From assembly GCA_013339765.2 (NCBI GenBank), contig CM023448.1:326893441-326957440 (forward strand): a stretch of DNA of 64,000 nucleotides, read 5' to 3'. Positions 48,701 to 56,118 of the stretch are shown piece by piece. The DNA comes from Haemaphysalis longicornis (Eukaryota > Arthropoda > Arachnida > Ixodida > Ixodidae). The position numbers were made by a program, and so were the translations under genes. Numbering within the stretch: position 1 is the first letter of the stretch; the number at the start of each line of letters is the position of its first letter. Under the pieces are notes generated by a model. The model did not search any database and had not been told where the DNA came from. It saw only the letters and a list, made by a program, of their open reading frames with translations.

Positions 48701-50361
48701 GTGTGTCTATTTTGTTGCGAAGGTGCTTTTGATACTCGTTTGCTTTTCTTTTCTGCCCTCGTATAAACGAAGGGCTCGTAGGTGCTTACTCTGCCTGTCC
48801 TCTAAGCTGTCATCCCCCATGTAAGATCACAGGACCATTCGAGCTCATTCAGCAGGTATTCACTGTTATACAATGTATTCCTGCAGTCTAGGCAGTGAAA
48901 GCTGCTTGTACATAAATGGTTTCATCACAAAGATGACGCTTCCTGGTCTATTGGAGACAGATTGCTGCACATGCATGCAAAATGTAACGATTTGCACAAT
49001 TGGGTCAAGTGCCTGCTGCCACAAACAGAGTAGATCCCATTGACTGCCATGCAGCTGTAAAGCTTTTTTCTTTTGCATGCTGAGACACACAGCACAACAC
49101 ACAGACATCACAACTGTGGCGTGGCAGAATCCTCGCAGTGATGAGAAATGCAGCTGGCGTGGCATTTTACGAAAGAGTTAATCATGTGCAGCCTGACTGG
49201 CGTGCACGTAGAGTGGACCAATCTGCAAAAGTAAACTGCTGTCTGAAAAACAGTGGACCAGTGAAGTTCCGGCTGCTGCCATCCTGGTTTCTTTTATGGC
49301 AATTTACGATACACTCGGTTGAAGTGCACTGACATGGTCCCTTAATCTAAAGCTGCAAAACAACAGCACCGGACCTTACAAAAAGGCAGCCACGATGTTC
49401 TGTTGTATTGAAAGGGTGGGAAAAGTTGCCCTCATGCTGCATACTCTCATGTCATTACTGGGCATGGTGGGGTTGTGATGAGATCATTGCCAAATACGTT
49501 GGCCTTGTTCTGGAGGCTGCGCTGGGCTGGATGACACTTTGCATTGTTATTGAGTCATAATCGCTGCAGTGTGCAGTACAGTTTATTTTCCCAAATTGTT
49601 TCACAATATGAGAGGGCCGCACATGTTGTGGTGGTGCTAAGAACTTTTTTTGAAGGTTAAATTCTATCTTCAAAACGTTTTCAACTTGCGGACGAGTGGC
49701 TAATAGATGGCTCCTTGAATGGTATGAGTACATCTTGTGAATCTACCTTGAATGGATGATAACGTCTTGTGAAATATTTGGAGGTTTGTTTCATTTGGGC
49801 CCAAGGCTGGTGGTATTTGGGTGTTCTTTTTCTTCGAAAGAGAAAGTACCCTGCTGCATTTGTCTCCCCCCCCCCCCCCTTGCCAAACTTGTTCTAATTA
49901 GCCTGACACCTCGCTTGATGACTGCTTGGTATAGGCCCTTATGACTTGGGCAAGAGCCACGCAGCTCCGGCTTGCTCTAACACCACCCACTGCAGTGGCT
50001 CAGTGGCTACGGCGTTGTGCTTCTGATCCCAAGGATGCGGGTTTGATTCCCGGCCACAGTGGCCGCTTTTCTGATGGAGGCGAAAAGCGAGAACGCCTCT
50101 ATGTTCGAGATTCGGGTGCACGTTAAAGATCCCCTGCAGGTGGTCAAAATTAATCCAGAGCCCTCCACTACGGCGCGCCTCATCGCCTGTGTAGCGTCGG
50201 CGCGTTAAACCTCGCAATGAAATCAAACCTAACGCTGTGCACGCCTCCTTCCCACAGCGGAGCCTTGCCAGAAGCCTGGCCTGGAGGAAGCTGCCACCCG
50301 CTACATCCAGGTCAAGGTCCCCGGCTCACCCGTGCGCATCTTCCGAGAAACCACCGTGTGA
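18750..50361 (+). CDS. INPP5A: INPP5A, type I inositol 1,4,5-trisphosphate 5-phosphatase, complete, 16 exons
   Basis: Exons: 18750-18809, 19533-19574, 19641-19741, 21063-21150, 22563-22626, 22755-22858, 28023-28139, 28227-28282, 29500-29584, 29786-29881, 30083-30160, 33673-33746, 33812-33923, 41373-41441, 41527-41566, 50258-50361. The phases all close, giving 429 residues (human 412). The enzyme removes the 5-phosphate of IP3 and IP4, ending calcium signals. Seen motifs: LLVTANVGSIFEE (N-terminus), LALHCQEVGGKNYE, NIHLFHD (177-183), GDFNFR (226-231), PAWCDR (341-346) and GDHKPV (379-384), the Mg-dependent phosphatase core. The start matches the family N-terminus without the short human extension. 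Human INPP5A ends in a prenylated CaaX box; this model ends in ETTV with no cysteine near the end. Intron 11 uses a GC donor. Family identity is very secure; the terminal exon is the least certain. Confidence 0.93.
18810..19532 (+). other. INPP5A: INPP5A intron 1
   Basis: GC- and CpG-rich, a continuation of the promoter-like region. No repeat or gene recognised. Confidence 0.6.
19533..19574 (+). CDS. INPP5A: INPP5A exon 2, 42-nt microexon
   Basis: PRILLPGWIGEFLQ, flanked by TTTGCAG and GTGGGT, phase 0 on both sides. It fills exactly the gap between exons 1 and 3 where human has PENLQKNWLREFYQ (shared P, W and EF.Q). Intron 2 after it is only 66 nt. Confidence 0.82.
19641..19741 (+). CDS. INPP5A: INPP5A exon 3
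   Basis: TVKQYQPSFLALHCQEVGGK to VADFI; the conserved HCQE.GGKNYE block. Donor AG|GTAGGA, phase 2. Confidence 0.92.
19742..21062 (+). other. INPP5A: INPP5A intron 3
   Basis: No repeat family or gene recognised; short frames only. Confidence 0.6.
21063..21150 (+). CDS. INPP5A: INPP5A exon 4
   Basis: TLMGSEELANYAAAQVFLDE to CVEKFT; acceptor CACGCAG, donor ACG|GTAAGC. Confidence 0.9.
21151..22562 (+). other. INPP5A: INPP5A intron 4
   Basis: Contains a G run near 21447-21460 and several A and T runs; nothing else recognised. Confidence 0.6.
22563..22626 (+). CDS. INPP5A: INPP5A exon 5
   Basis: ALGNLYFIHQSLKNPQIWDF Q; matches human ALGSFYFLHESLKN. Donor CAAG|GTAATA, phase 1. Confidence 0.92.
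22755..22858 (+). CDS. INPP5A: INPP5A exon 6
   Basis: ECCFRPVTGKEVHSG, then KFPQELFPE; matches human VAGKEIYS...EKFPQDYFPE. Acceptor CTTTCAG, donor GAA|GTAAGA. Confidence 0.9.
26410..26628 (+). mobile_element. tRNA-derived SINE (Ruka-like), full length, with target duplications
   Basis: Starts CCCGCCGCGGTGGCTCAGTGG (box A TGGCTCAGTGG at 26420-26430); box B GGTTCGATTTC at 26464-26474. The tRNA-unrelated body (GTTAAAGATCCC, GTGGTCAAAATTAATCCAGA, GCCCTCCACTA) ends in a CAATCAATCA tail. An exact 11-bp duplication TGGTTTGGAAA flanks it at 26399-26409 and 26629-26639. Confidence 0.92.
27703..27742. repeat. GT microsatellite
   Basis: (TG)20 tract. Confidence 0.95.
27777..27814. repeat. TGAA tetranucleotide repeat
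   Basis: (TGAA)n with one TCAA variant unit. Confidence 0.92.
27932..27965. repeat. 34-bp perfect palindrome
   Basis: Half-arm AGTTCTCCAAATAGTGA is followed directly by its exact reverse complement, with no spacer. It ends 57 bp before INPP5A exon 7, where branch point and pyrimidine tract lie. Confidence 0.95.
28023..28139 (+). CDS. INPP5A: INPP5A exon 7
   Basis: CKWSRKGVMRTRWNLHGTVF and DLINIHLFHDESN; carries the conserved NIHLFHD. A perfect palindrome lies 57 bp upstream of its first base. Confidence 0.93.
28227..28282 (+). CDS. INPP5A: INPP5A exon 8
   Basis: FPSSYTKNRQGALDYTLN plus two bases. It matches the human SPSVYSGIRHKALGYVLDR block. Follows an 87-nt intron; donor AG|GTGGGT. Confidence 0.88.
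28283..29499 (+). other. INPP5A: INPP5A intron 8
   Basis: Ends in a long T run (about 29396-29413). No gene or repeat family recognised. Confidence 0.6.
29500..29584 (+). CDS. INPP5A: INPP5A exon 9 (catalytic GDFNFR)
   Basis: RIQNDKYENVPFFIFGDFNF RLDTQAVIE; GDFNFR is the 5-phosphatase signature. Acceptor TTTCAAG, donor GAG|GTTTGT, a weaker donor. Confidence 0.92.
29786..29881 (+). CDS. INPP5A: INPP5A exon 10
   Basis: EITDKAPPVQVKSAKNGDVT KVLFRDPKDENK; matches human EVVKLIFRESDNDRK. Phase 0 on both ends. Confidence 0.9.
30083..30160 (+). CDS. INPP5A: INPP5A exon 11, followed by a GC donor
   Basis: VVLTVERKVFSLQDHEEAFY RNGGKW. The donor is TGG|GCAAGT. The nearest GT (30165) would be phase 1 and out of step with the exon 12 acceptor. 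With the GC donor, LQEHDKE aligns with human LLEFDKE without a gap. Confidence 0.85.
30161..33672 (+). other. INPP5A: INPP5A intron 11 (GC-AG)
   Basis: Begins GCAAGT and ends CTCGCAG. Holds a decayed LINE fragment (30515-31400) in sense orientation. The 151-codon frame at 31824-32279 resembles nothing I know. Confidence 0.7.
30515..31400 (+). mobile_element. Decayed non-LTR retrotransposon RT fragment
   Basis: Translating across shifted frames gives AAFLDIEGVWGNV (RT motif A region, from 30519), RQQGEVVPG then MYADDTCSLADSQ (the YADD catalytic box, about 30780-30820), FSTEKLGIMVFIGSTNK (about 30890) and ALGMYGKTMNKAVQEGQSWP (about 31065). The order is that of a non-LTR RT and its C-terminal region. 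Many stops and shifts; a 5'- and 3'-truncated relic. Unlike the CR1/Jockey-type copies at 34071 and 60742, its catalytic box is YADD, not FADD, so it is a separate family. Confidence 0.72.
33673..33746 (+). CDS. INPP5A: INPP5A exon 12
   Basis: LQEHDKEPGLFKDRLFEFDI AFPP plus two bases; matches human FKDRLYELDISFPPS. Intron 12 is 65 nt. Confidence 0.92.
33812..33923 (+). CDS. INPP5A: INPP5A exon 13 (catalytic PAWCDR)
   Basis: YPFKEESSGPSSYMRTRCPA WCDRILLSKSARALVYT; the second 5-phosphatase signature. Confidence 0.94.
34071..35801 (-). mobile_element. CR1/Jockey-type LINE, 5'-truncated, RT domain with one frameshift
   Basis: Minus-strand RT in two overlapping frames. 35771-35124 has LNYRPISLTSNICKLLEHII, DAIFLDFSKAFDRV, GVPQGSVLGPLLFLIYINDL and FADDCVIY; 35163-34447 has YKYLGVHLQPDLSRHYHIKH and PKIEYASAIWDPHQ, the RT thumb and C-terminal region. 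A shift near 35124-35163 separates them. The 3' end is an AAAT repeat (34071-34099). The endonuclease is absent, typical of incomplete reverse transcription. Same family as the copy at 60742-64000. Confidence 0.88.
35734..35801. repeat. 28-bp tandem repeat at the LINE 5' break
   Basis: 2.4 exact copies of GAGCGTTCACCAGATTCAGC + GTTCACCA. It sits at the point where LINE coding similarity stops, so it may have arisen during insertion. Confidence 0.9.
36155..36720. repeat. Large foldback with about 195-bp arms
   Basis: Left arm 36155-36350 and right arm 36525-36720 are imperfect reverse complements (for example CTAACCAAACTTAGTG and TTTGTAACTACC.TGTATACT on the left, matching right-arm sequence read in reverse). 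The spacer is about 175 bp. No coding capacity. Confidence 0.75.
36916..37852. mobile_element. Non-autonomous DNA transposon, 937 bp, with 8-bp target duplication
   Basis: Inverted ends of about 41 bp: the left begins CATAGAGTTTCATACAAATA and both carry ACTAGAGGGGAAACTGGCGC. Weaker inverted similarity continues to about 100 bp (CAATGGG..TGATGG.TAGTTGTGGA.T). Flanked by exact TTGCATAC at 36908-36915 and 37853-37860. The 8-bp duplication points to the hAT or P superfamily. No transposase frame. Confidence 0.88.
38519..38895 (+). pseudogene. THAP-domain gene fragment with frameshifts
   Basis: The C-terminal half of a THAP domain is intact from about 38650: FLLHRFPTDTELRYRWKPLI, then DFVPTTTSRVCSVHFLDGKQ (zinc C-x2-H and the conserved HRFP, W and FVP). 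The N-terminal half (MSVGQHCAVVC, then GNNQGKREKVADST) lies in two other frames, so at least two frameshifts are needed. THAP domains bind DNA in THAP proteins and in P- and Harbinger-related transposases. A SINE sits at its 3' side. Probably a dead transposase exon; a host THAP pseudogene is possible. Confidence 0.72.
38896..39013 (-). mobile_element. 5'-truncated Ruka-like SINE with 10-bp target duplication
   Basis: Minus-strand copy of the SINE 3' half (AAAGATCCCCAGGTGGTC, then GGCCCTCCACTACGGCGCGC) with an AATCAATCAATCA tail. The tRNA head is missing. Exact duplication CAATACAACA at 38886-38895 and 39014-39023 marks the insertion into the THAP-like sequence. Confidence 0.9.
39097..39836. 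mobile_element. piggyBac-like MITE, 740 bp, TTAA-flanked
   Basis: Perfect 17-bp termini TTAACCCTTTGAGGGTC (39097-39113) and GACCCTCAAAGGGTTAA (39820-39836). TTAA followed by CCC fits piggyBac termini. Inside are about two imperfect direct repeats of roughly 150 bp (near 39345-39480 and 39500-39650). The long minus-strand frame crossing them (166 codons) looks like repeat, not transposase. Confidence 0.85.
41373..41441 (+). CDS. INPP5A: INPP5A exon 14
   Basis: APDEAGKVEYRIMGPNVCMG DHK; matches human GPNVCMGDHK exactly over ten residues. Donor AAG|GTGAGC. Confidence 0.94.
41527..41566 (+). CDS. INPP5A: INPP5A exon 15
   Basis: PVVLWFRMVLPTA plus one base; matches human PVFLAFRIMPGA. Follows an 85-nt intron; donor GCAG|GTACGT. 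Confidence 0.88.
43141..43560. mobile_element. TIR element with TACCGT...ACGGTA ends, 420 bp
   Basis: Left TACCGTGTTTTCGCGCGTAT, right the reverse complement of TACCGTATCTTAGCGCGTAT (17 of 20 match). Both continue into AACCC. Related ATAACCCGCACC motifs recur inside. TA at both ends is consistent with a TA target site. Superfamily not assigned. Confidence 0.7.
44385..45290. mobile_element. Possible pogo/Tigger-like MITE
   Basis: Left GCAGTTGAACACCTTTATAA and right the reverse complement of TACGGTTGAACCCCGTTAGA, each followed or preceded by GAGAC and TCTCTTATA motifs. Imperfect ends; no transposase frame. Confidence 0.45.
44685..44804. repeat. Long hairpin, about 53-bp arms
   Basis: Left arm 44685-44739 and right arm 44751-44804 are near-perfect reverse complements, sharing CCTGATGAATAGCCAGAG. 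The loop is about 11 nt. Only a few mismatches. Confidence 0.85.
48460..48692 (+). mobile_element. RTE-like LINE 3' end fragment
   Basis: Encodes RTDNRWATRVTERVLRDWNR and RGRQLTQWRDEITKFAKNVF, the conserved C-terminal tail of RTE-type endonuclease/RT proteins. It ends in an ATGATGATGAT repeat, a usual RTE tail. Only the last 3' piece is present. Confidence 0.72.
49985..50229 (+). mobile_element. Ruka-like SINE next to INPP5A exon 16
   Basis: Box A TGGCTCAGTGG at 49996-50006, box B GGTTTGATTCC near 50040; the body shares GTGGTCAAAATTAATCCAGA and CCCTCCACTACGGCGCGCCT with the other copies. It ends about 28 bp before the exon 16 acceptor. No clear target duplication found. Confidence 0.88.
50258..50361 (+). 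CDS. INPP5A: INPP5A exon 16, C-terminus and stop
   Basis: AEPCQKPGLEEAATRYIQVK VPGSPVRIFRETTV, stop TGA 50359-50361. Acceptor TTCCCACAG; phase 1 matches exon 15, and codon use is GC-rich like exons 12-15. This sequence has no counterpart in human INPP5A, so it could be one of several alternative last exons. Confidence 0.72.
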
Positions 50362-51380
50362 ACTTGCCACTCGATAGCATCACGCCCTCACCCCTTGCAT
50401 CTGTGGCCGCAATGTCAAACGTTTTTGCTGTGCAGCAGGTGCCGCTGAGCTGACCTTTCACTGGAGCCGAGTTGAGGCTCACCATGTTGTGCCAGTCCGC
50501 TTGTTCGTACCCCGAAGTGCTGTAGCATTGATCGAAGGTGGTAGCGATGCCGCACATTTTATACCAGTTTTAGTGCCACACCCCTGTGTGGGACAGTTAA
50601 ATGTCCTTTTTAGTTTTTGACCTGCATCTCCTGTTACCTAAACAGGCCCACAAATTTATGCATTGATACGCACATATATGTGAGTGCGCATAATTCAAGC
50701 TTGCATCCGCACACGTTTTGTTCTTCGAGTGTCTCGAGCAGTGCGGATTGCTGCTGCCGCTTGGGTTGGGAGGCACAAGTTGCGTGGGGTGCTTGCACTC
50801 ACCGACAAGCACGGCATGTTGGAGCGCACAATTTTCCTTCAGCATTTTTCACCATTGCGGAGACTACATCCGGTTTCCCATTTTTTCCTTCTGCACAGGA
50901 GTACACACCGAGTCATTCAATATCTCGATCGTTTGTTGTAGGAAGGCGGTAAGCCTCTCCCTCAGGGCCCTTTGAGATTACGCATATATTATCACCGATT
51001 TCCAATTCACACTTATTTATGACCTGTTTGTTGTGCCAAAATTGTTTTGCGTGCATGTGACCTGTGTTGTGCAATGTTTGTACGGTTGATCCAGTTGTGC
51101 TACACCTTGTCGCAGGTGATATTTCGTTATTTAATGCAGCGATGCGCGTTGGGCGGCGCGACTGCTGGCCGCCGCGTCGCACGAAGTGTTAAACAGTGCA
51201 GTGTTCCGTCCAGTGGTCTCGAGGGCCGCGCCGTGATGCTGTACGATCGTCACAAAGTCAAGTTATGTTTTTAGCGTTGTTGCATATGCACATTTGTCGG
51301 TAGTTTTAAAGAGCATTGGCTTCTTGGTCGCCATCTGCCATCTTCGATCTGATCGCAATAAATGGTGCAAACCCTTTCCT
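50362..51380 (+). other. INPP5A: INPP5A 3' UTR
   Basis: About 1 kb from the stop to just past the polyadenylation signal at 51357-51362. No repeat recognised. Confidence 0.55.
51357..51362 (+). terminator. Likely INPP5A polyadenylation signal
   Basis: AATAAA in CTGATCGCAATAAATGGTGC, 995 bp after the stop and before the PDCD4 upstream region. Confidence 0.55.
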
Positions 51381-52058
51381 GAGCCTTTTTTGGGGAGCAG
51401 CGCGCCACCAACGGCCTGCGCGGCTCCCTTTATTTGCATGTTTGCGCCCGGAAGGTCGCGCCGATCACGCCGGCGGCGTGGCTTCGACACCACGGCAAAT
51501 ACAGCGGCCGACAGGTCTGTACGCTCTTGCGAGGCGATTACACAAGTTTAGCTGCCTTAATGGCGCGTTAAATGCGCCAAAGCGTGTTTTCAAACTGTGC
51601 TGAGCGCTACAATATGTTTGTAAACAAGCGAACGCTGCCCGCCACGTGAGGGAAGAAGCAGAGGCACAAAATGCGGTGCGTGGGGTGCGCGCGCTTGTGA
51701 CGACTCCGGTTGCAGACGCGGATCAAAGCGCAGAAAAGCATGCGCTTAAGTTGATTGCAAGTGCGGAATTGCGAGCAACTCTCTTTCACCGAGCCAACTC
51801 TAGAAACTTTGCAACTTTTCCATCGCGCATTATTCCGCCGCCTATCGATTCTTCTCCTGCTGCTCTCGGTTTTTCTCTCCCGCATCGGGTTTTGGTAAGG
51901 CATAAGGCTGGCTGCTGCTCGTGTTAGGTGTCCGAGGGAACTTGCAAGTGCTTGTTAAGAAGTTGCGTCGCTTTTTCGAAATATTTGACTAGAGGGAGAG
52001 ACAACATTCAGAACCATTAGCTAACGGTCTTGGTTTCAGTCTGAGACAAAGGAGTGCC
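51381..52058 (+). promoter_or_regulatory. PDCD4 upstream region and 5' UTR
   Basis: GC-rich near 51400-51500 and 51640-51740. A possible 5' UTR intron runs 51895-52039 (TTTG|GTAAGG ... TGGTTTCAG|), with the ATG 19 bp after its acceptor. The intron is inferred from splice-site quality only. Confidence 0.4.
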
Positions 52059-52347
52059 ATGTCGAACGGAGGCGAAATTTTCACCAACCAAGTCGTCCCC
52101 CGTGAGCATGAGGCTCCACTGTTGATCGTTGAAGATGGGGAGTCCGTCGCTTCTGCCGAGATGGACAGCGACGCCAAAAGCCCCTTCGTCGATGGACGCA
52201 TTAAGAAGAAGGCCAAGAGGCCCTCCAAGCTGATTGCGTCTGGGGACGCGAGTCCGGTCCTGCCTGCAGCCACCAGAACGCACCCCCAGTACCGCAAGAA
52301 CAGCCGAAGGCCTAGGAATGGCCACGGCCGGGGCCAGCCCAAGAAAG
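52059..52347 (+). CDS. PDCD4: PDCD4 exon 1
   Basis: MSNGGEIFTNQVV to GQPKK plus one base; ATG in context GCCATGTC. Donor AAAG|GTAAAA, phase 1; the open frame to 52607 is intron. Confidence 0.9.
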
Positions 52348-55300
52348 GTAAAAATGCATTCGAGCGGCAGCGTGACAGCTCAAATGAAGCCGGCTTGCAC
52401 GCAGTATGTGACGGCGGCTTGTCGAAATTGCTGCCTTTTGCTTGCATCTGCGTTGTAAATACAAATATGGCGGCTACGCAGACCGCGTTTTTGTTTTTGT
52501 TTGCCTGCAGTAGACTGATGCGCGTTCGTGAGTTCTGCCTCAGCGGGAGTTTTTGTTGTCTGGTACTGCACGTTCCCACTGTGGTAGGTGGAAAAAGCAA
52601 CGCTTAGTGCATCAAGCAACGTTTATTTTGCTGTTTTATTTGTTTAAAGTGCTGCACAATATAGCAGTGTTTTGTGTAGCGTCTGGTGCAGTGCAAGTCG
52701 TTGAGAACTGCATTGCTAGGTCTTGTTAGAGGCTGGTGAGACCATAATACATTTTCCTTTCTGCATGTCATTAATAGGCACTATTCCTTCGGATTTCAGG
52801 CGGCGCCGGCGGAAAGGGAACTTGGGGCAAGCCTGGAAGCGAACTTTCGCTCGAAGACGATGATATCTCGGCTGCGGACATCCGCGACCCGAATTACGAC
52901 TCCGACAATCAGGTGATGCATTGCAGCAGGCAGATTAAACCGCAGTGGGCTTCCCAATTCCAAACGTGACACTTCGTTCGAAATTTGGCGACCACGTGTG
53001 CCGCAAAGAACAGCAAGACACTTTTGCTGGCCCATCAGTGCCTTGCTGACCTTGCTTGTGGCGTGTAATCGTTCTGTGGTCACTGTGCTCTTGTTGAATT
53101 TTGTTTATTGTACAGTGAACTCGGGCTTCAACTTTTTTTCAGGAGAACTTCGAATTTGAGTCTATAACTCCTGAGCTTACGGAGGATGAGTTTGACACAA
53201 CGGTGAACCCATGTTTGTTGGAGTACTTCGAGCATGGAGACACTAATGAAGTTGTGGTGAGTGTTTCGAATAGCAAGTTTAGCAAACCTTTTAGCACCTA
53301 TTTTAAGGTCTCGCTGTTGGCATGATGTTGCGGAGGTAGTCTTTCACTACCTCACTCTCTCTCACTCCATGTGTAATCAGCTTTAAATTTCAAAGTTTAG
53401 TTTTGGGGTTCTCATAATGTGCATTTTGGTGTAAGGCAAAGTTTAAAAATCTTCAGGGCGTGAAAATAGAGGAAGTAATGTGGGTTTACTTGTAGAGGTA
53501 ATGCCTTTTTTTTTTTTTTTTCCTGTAAATGGGATTGCAAATTGGTTTTGCTAGTTTAACCTTCAGGTTTCAAAGCTATTAAAGTTTGGGCTCTGCACTT
53601 AACATTTAGGGTCATTGTTACTTTGGTTGTCGCCCTTGTTGCTCATAAATGCCTTGATACACCCAAGCGATTGTACTCGGTAGCCGCCAAGCTGATACGA
53701 GCTATCTGTAGTAAGACATGCCACCAGTGGCCTTCACATTTAACTTGAATGCATTCAAACCCAACATAATTGGCGTGTATGGCGTCTTGTGAGCCAAAAG
53801 GACACTAATGGCTTGAACTAATCCAGGGCTTGCTATCGGGGTGCCTCAAGAGGCCTTTATCAGCTTTTGAATCTTATTTTTTCACCCCATGCATTTTATC
53901 AGCCAATAAGGCAAGATTTTCTAGGCATTTTTACATGCACACACACAAAATACTATAGCTATGCTCTCTCTGGACCATCCATACGAACTGCGTACTCGCA
54001 ACGAATTGAAGCTTTGGCTTTTTGCACGGCTTGTGTTCCCATCCAGGGTGTTCAGTACCCTGTCAGATTTATTGTGCTTCACATGTGCTAGGCGTGTTCA
54101 CTTACACAGTTTTTAATTTTTTTATATATAAAAGACAAAATTGGATTAGTTTTGTGAAAGTTTTCTACTGCTAAGCACTTCCACTTAAAGTAATCTGACA
54201 CAGTAGCTTAAAGGGGCCATGAAGACAAAATATAACTTCAGTTCATTAAAAAGACCATTTTGTCCCGACAATGATGATACCAGTCTTATTGCAAACTTCA
54301 AACAAATAATGGAGGTAGTAAAGAAAACGTGTGAAGCAGTGGCTTCTCCCTAGGCATTTTCCAGCAAATTTTCTACAATGTCACAGAATCTTGTTTGTGC
54401 AATTGGTGGCCACTGACCTGAACGATCGCTAAGACACGTGACTGGGCTATTGTAGTGGGGCCTCTAGTTGCATTTGATAGTATCACTTGAATGCGAAATT
54501 CGAAAGTTTTAGTTCGCAGCACTTTGGTGCCCGGTACAAGGGTTTGGCGGTGAAGGCGAAGGCGGTGTCTGCGTAACTGAGTGAGCGAACAAGACACCCC
54601 AGGCAGAAAAAGAAAACGGAGGAGCATCGTCTGGCGAAAGTGTGACGGGGAGGACTGCACGCGCTGCTAAGGCGTCGTCTCCCGGCGCGTCGCCACGGCT
54701 CAGTATGTCTCGCTGCCTCCCCCTCAAACTTTCGGCGTACACTCCTTCGTTTGTGGCTTGTCCAAACCACGTGACATTTGCACGAGAGGTTCAAGCACGA
54801 TTGCAACAACATGTTCGGCGGCAGTAAAGTGCTGCGAGATAACGGCAGCATAGTGCGCAGCGGTGTGCGTTCACTGATCACACGCTGAGACACAGTAGAT
54901 ATGCACCATGACCGAGAAGGCTGCAATTTGCGCTGTGCACAAATTCGCGCTAGGGAGTGTAGTAATCGTCAGTTCATTTTTTCAGTACTTGCGGTTCTTT
55001 TTTTTTTTTTTTTTTTAAGTCTTATGTGGCTGGAATGGAGCAGACTAAGGTTTTGAAGCTTAGTTGCTTCAAATTTAACAAAGTTGTATTTTGGCTTTGG
55101 GGCCCCTTTACTGCAAGTGTCACTGAAAGTTAGGAAATTGGGAATTTTATGTAGGGGGGGGGGGGGGGGGGTGTTTGCAACATTATTTTTTGGGAGTTGC
55201 TGCAGATTACAGATGCTTTGTGAAAATTTACTTTTGAAAAGACTGCATGTTACACTAGACTACTACTCAGCAGTCATATCTATACATAGGTACTGAAGAT

Positions 55301-56044
55301 GATGCTCTTGACTCATGGTTCATGCCCCTCAGCTACACTGGTGTGTGAAATGCCATCAATCCGAATGTCATTGGACTCGAATGCGAATGTTGTGCTGATC
55401 CACTGGGATTTTAAAGGCATTCAGTTCAAATGTGCTTCATTTGAACTAATGCCCACCACAGATTACATTCAAGTCTCCGAATGCCTAGTGCTTCGTTCAA
55501 TTGATTTTTCCTGAACTTAAAATACTCTTCCAAAAATTACTGATATACTCTCTGTCCCAGCAAGCGGAGAGCAAATGCTTTGGAAGTGATTCGCAATTTG
55601 TGAAAGAAAAATTGCATTCACAAGTAATTTTAAATATGCATAGTGCATGTTCCTATTGTGAAGAATAACCTATGATTGGAGCTGTACTGTTCGAAAATGG
55701 AACTTGACGGCAGCTGCGCCACTACAGAGTACCAAGTAAATGTCAAAGCTGTCTACTGCCATCAAAATTGTAGTGGAGCACGGTGGATTCTGAATGGAAT
55801 TTGAGAGGTAATTAATGACGTTTGGTTCCAATGCATTTGAAACGCCAGTGGAGCTCAGGTATAAGAGTAGAAGGTGTTTACTGCAGTGAAGCAAGTGTGG
55901 GCTGGCAATTCAAGCATGACAACGATTTACCTGCGAGTTGTCATTATTATTTTTTTTTTAAGTTCAGAACTTTCACGTGTTGGAATGGTTGGTGCATATG
56001 CTAAAACAAGCAGCATAAATTACATAACAGCGGAAATAACATCA

Positions 56045-56118
<74 letters not shown>

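Larger units (their letters stand above)
41567..50257 (+). other. INPP5A: INPP5A intron 15
   Basis: Holds TIR elements at 43141-43560 and 44385-45290, the hairpin at 44685-44804, an RTE-like LINE tail (48460-48692), a C run (about 49866-49879) and a SINE (49985-50229) ending 28 bp before exon 16. Also a weak inverted pair at 45814/46116. Nothing else recognised. Confidence 0.7.
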
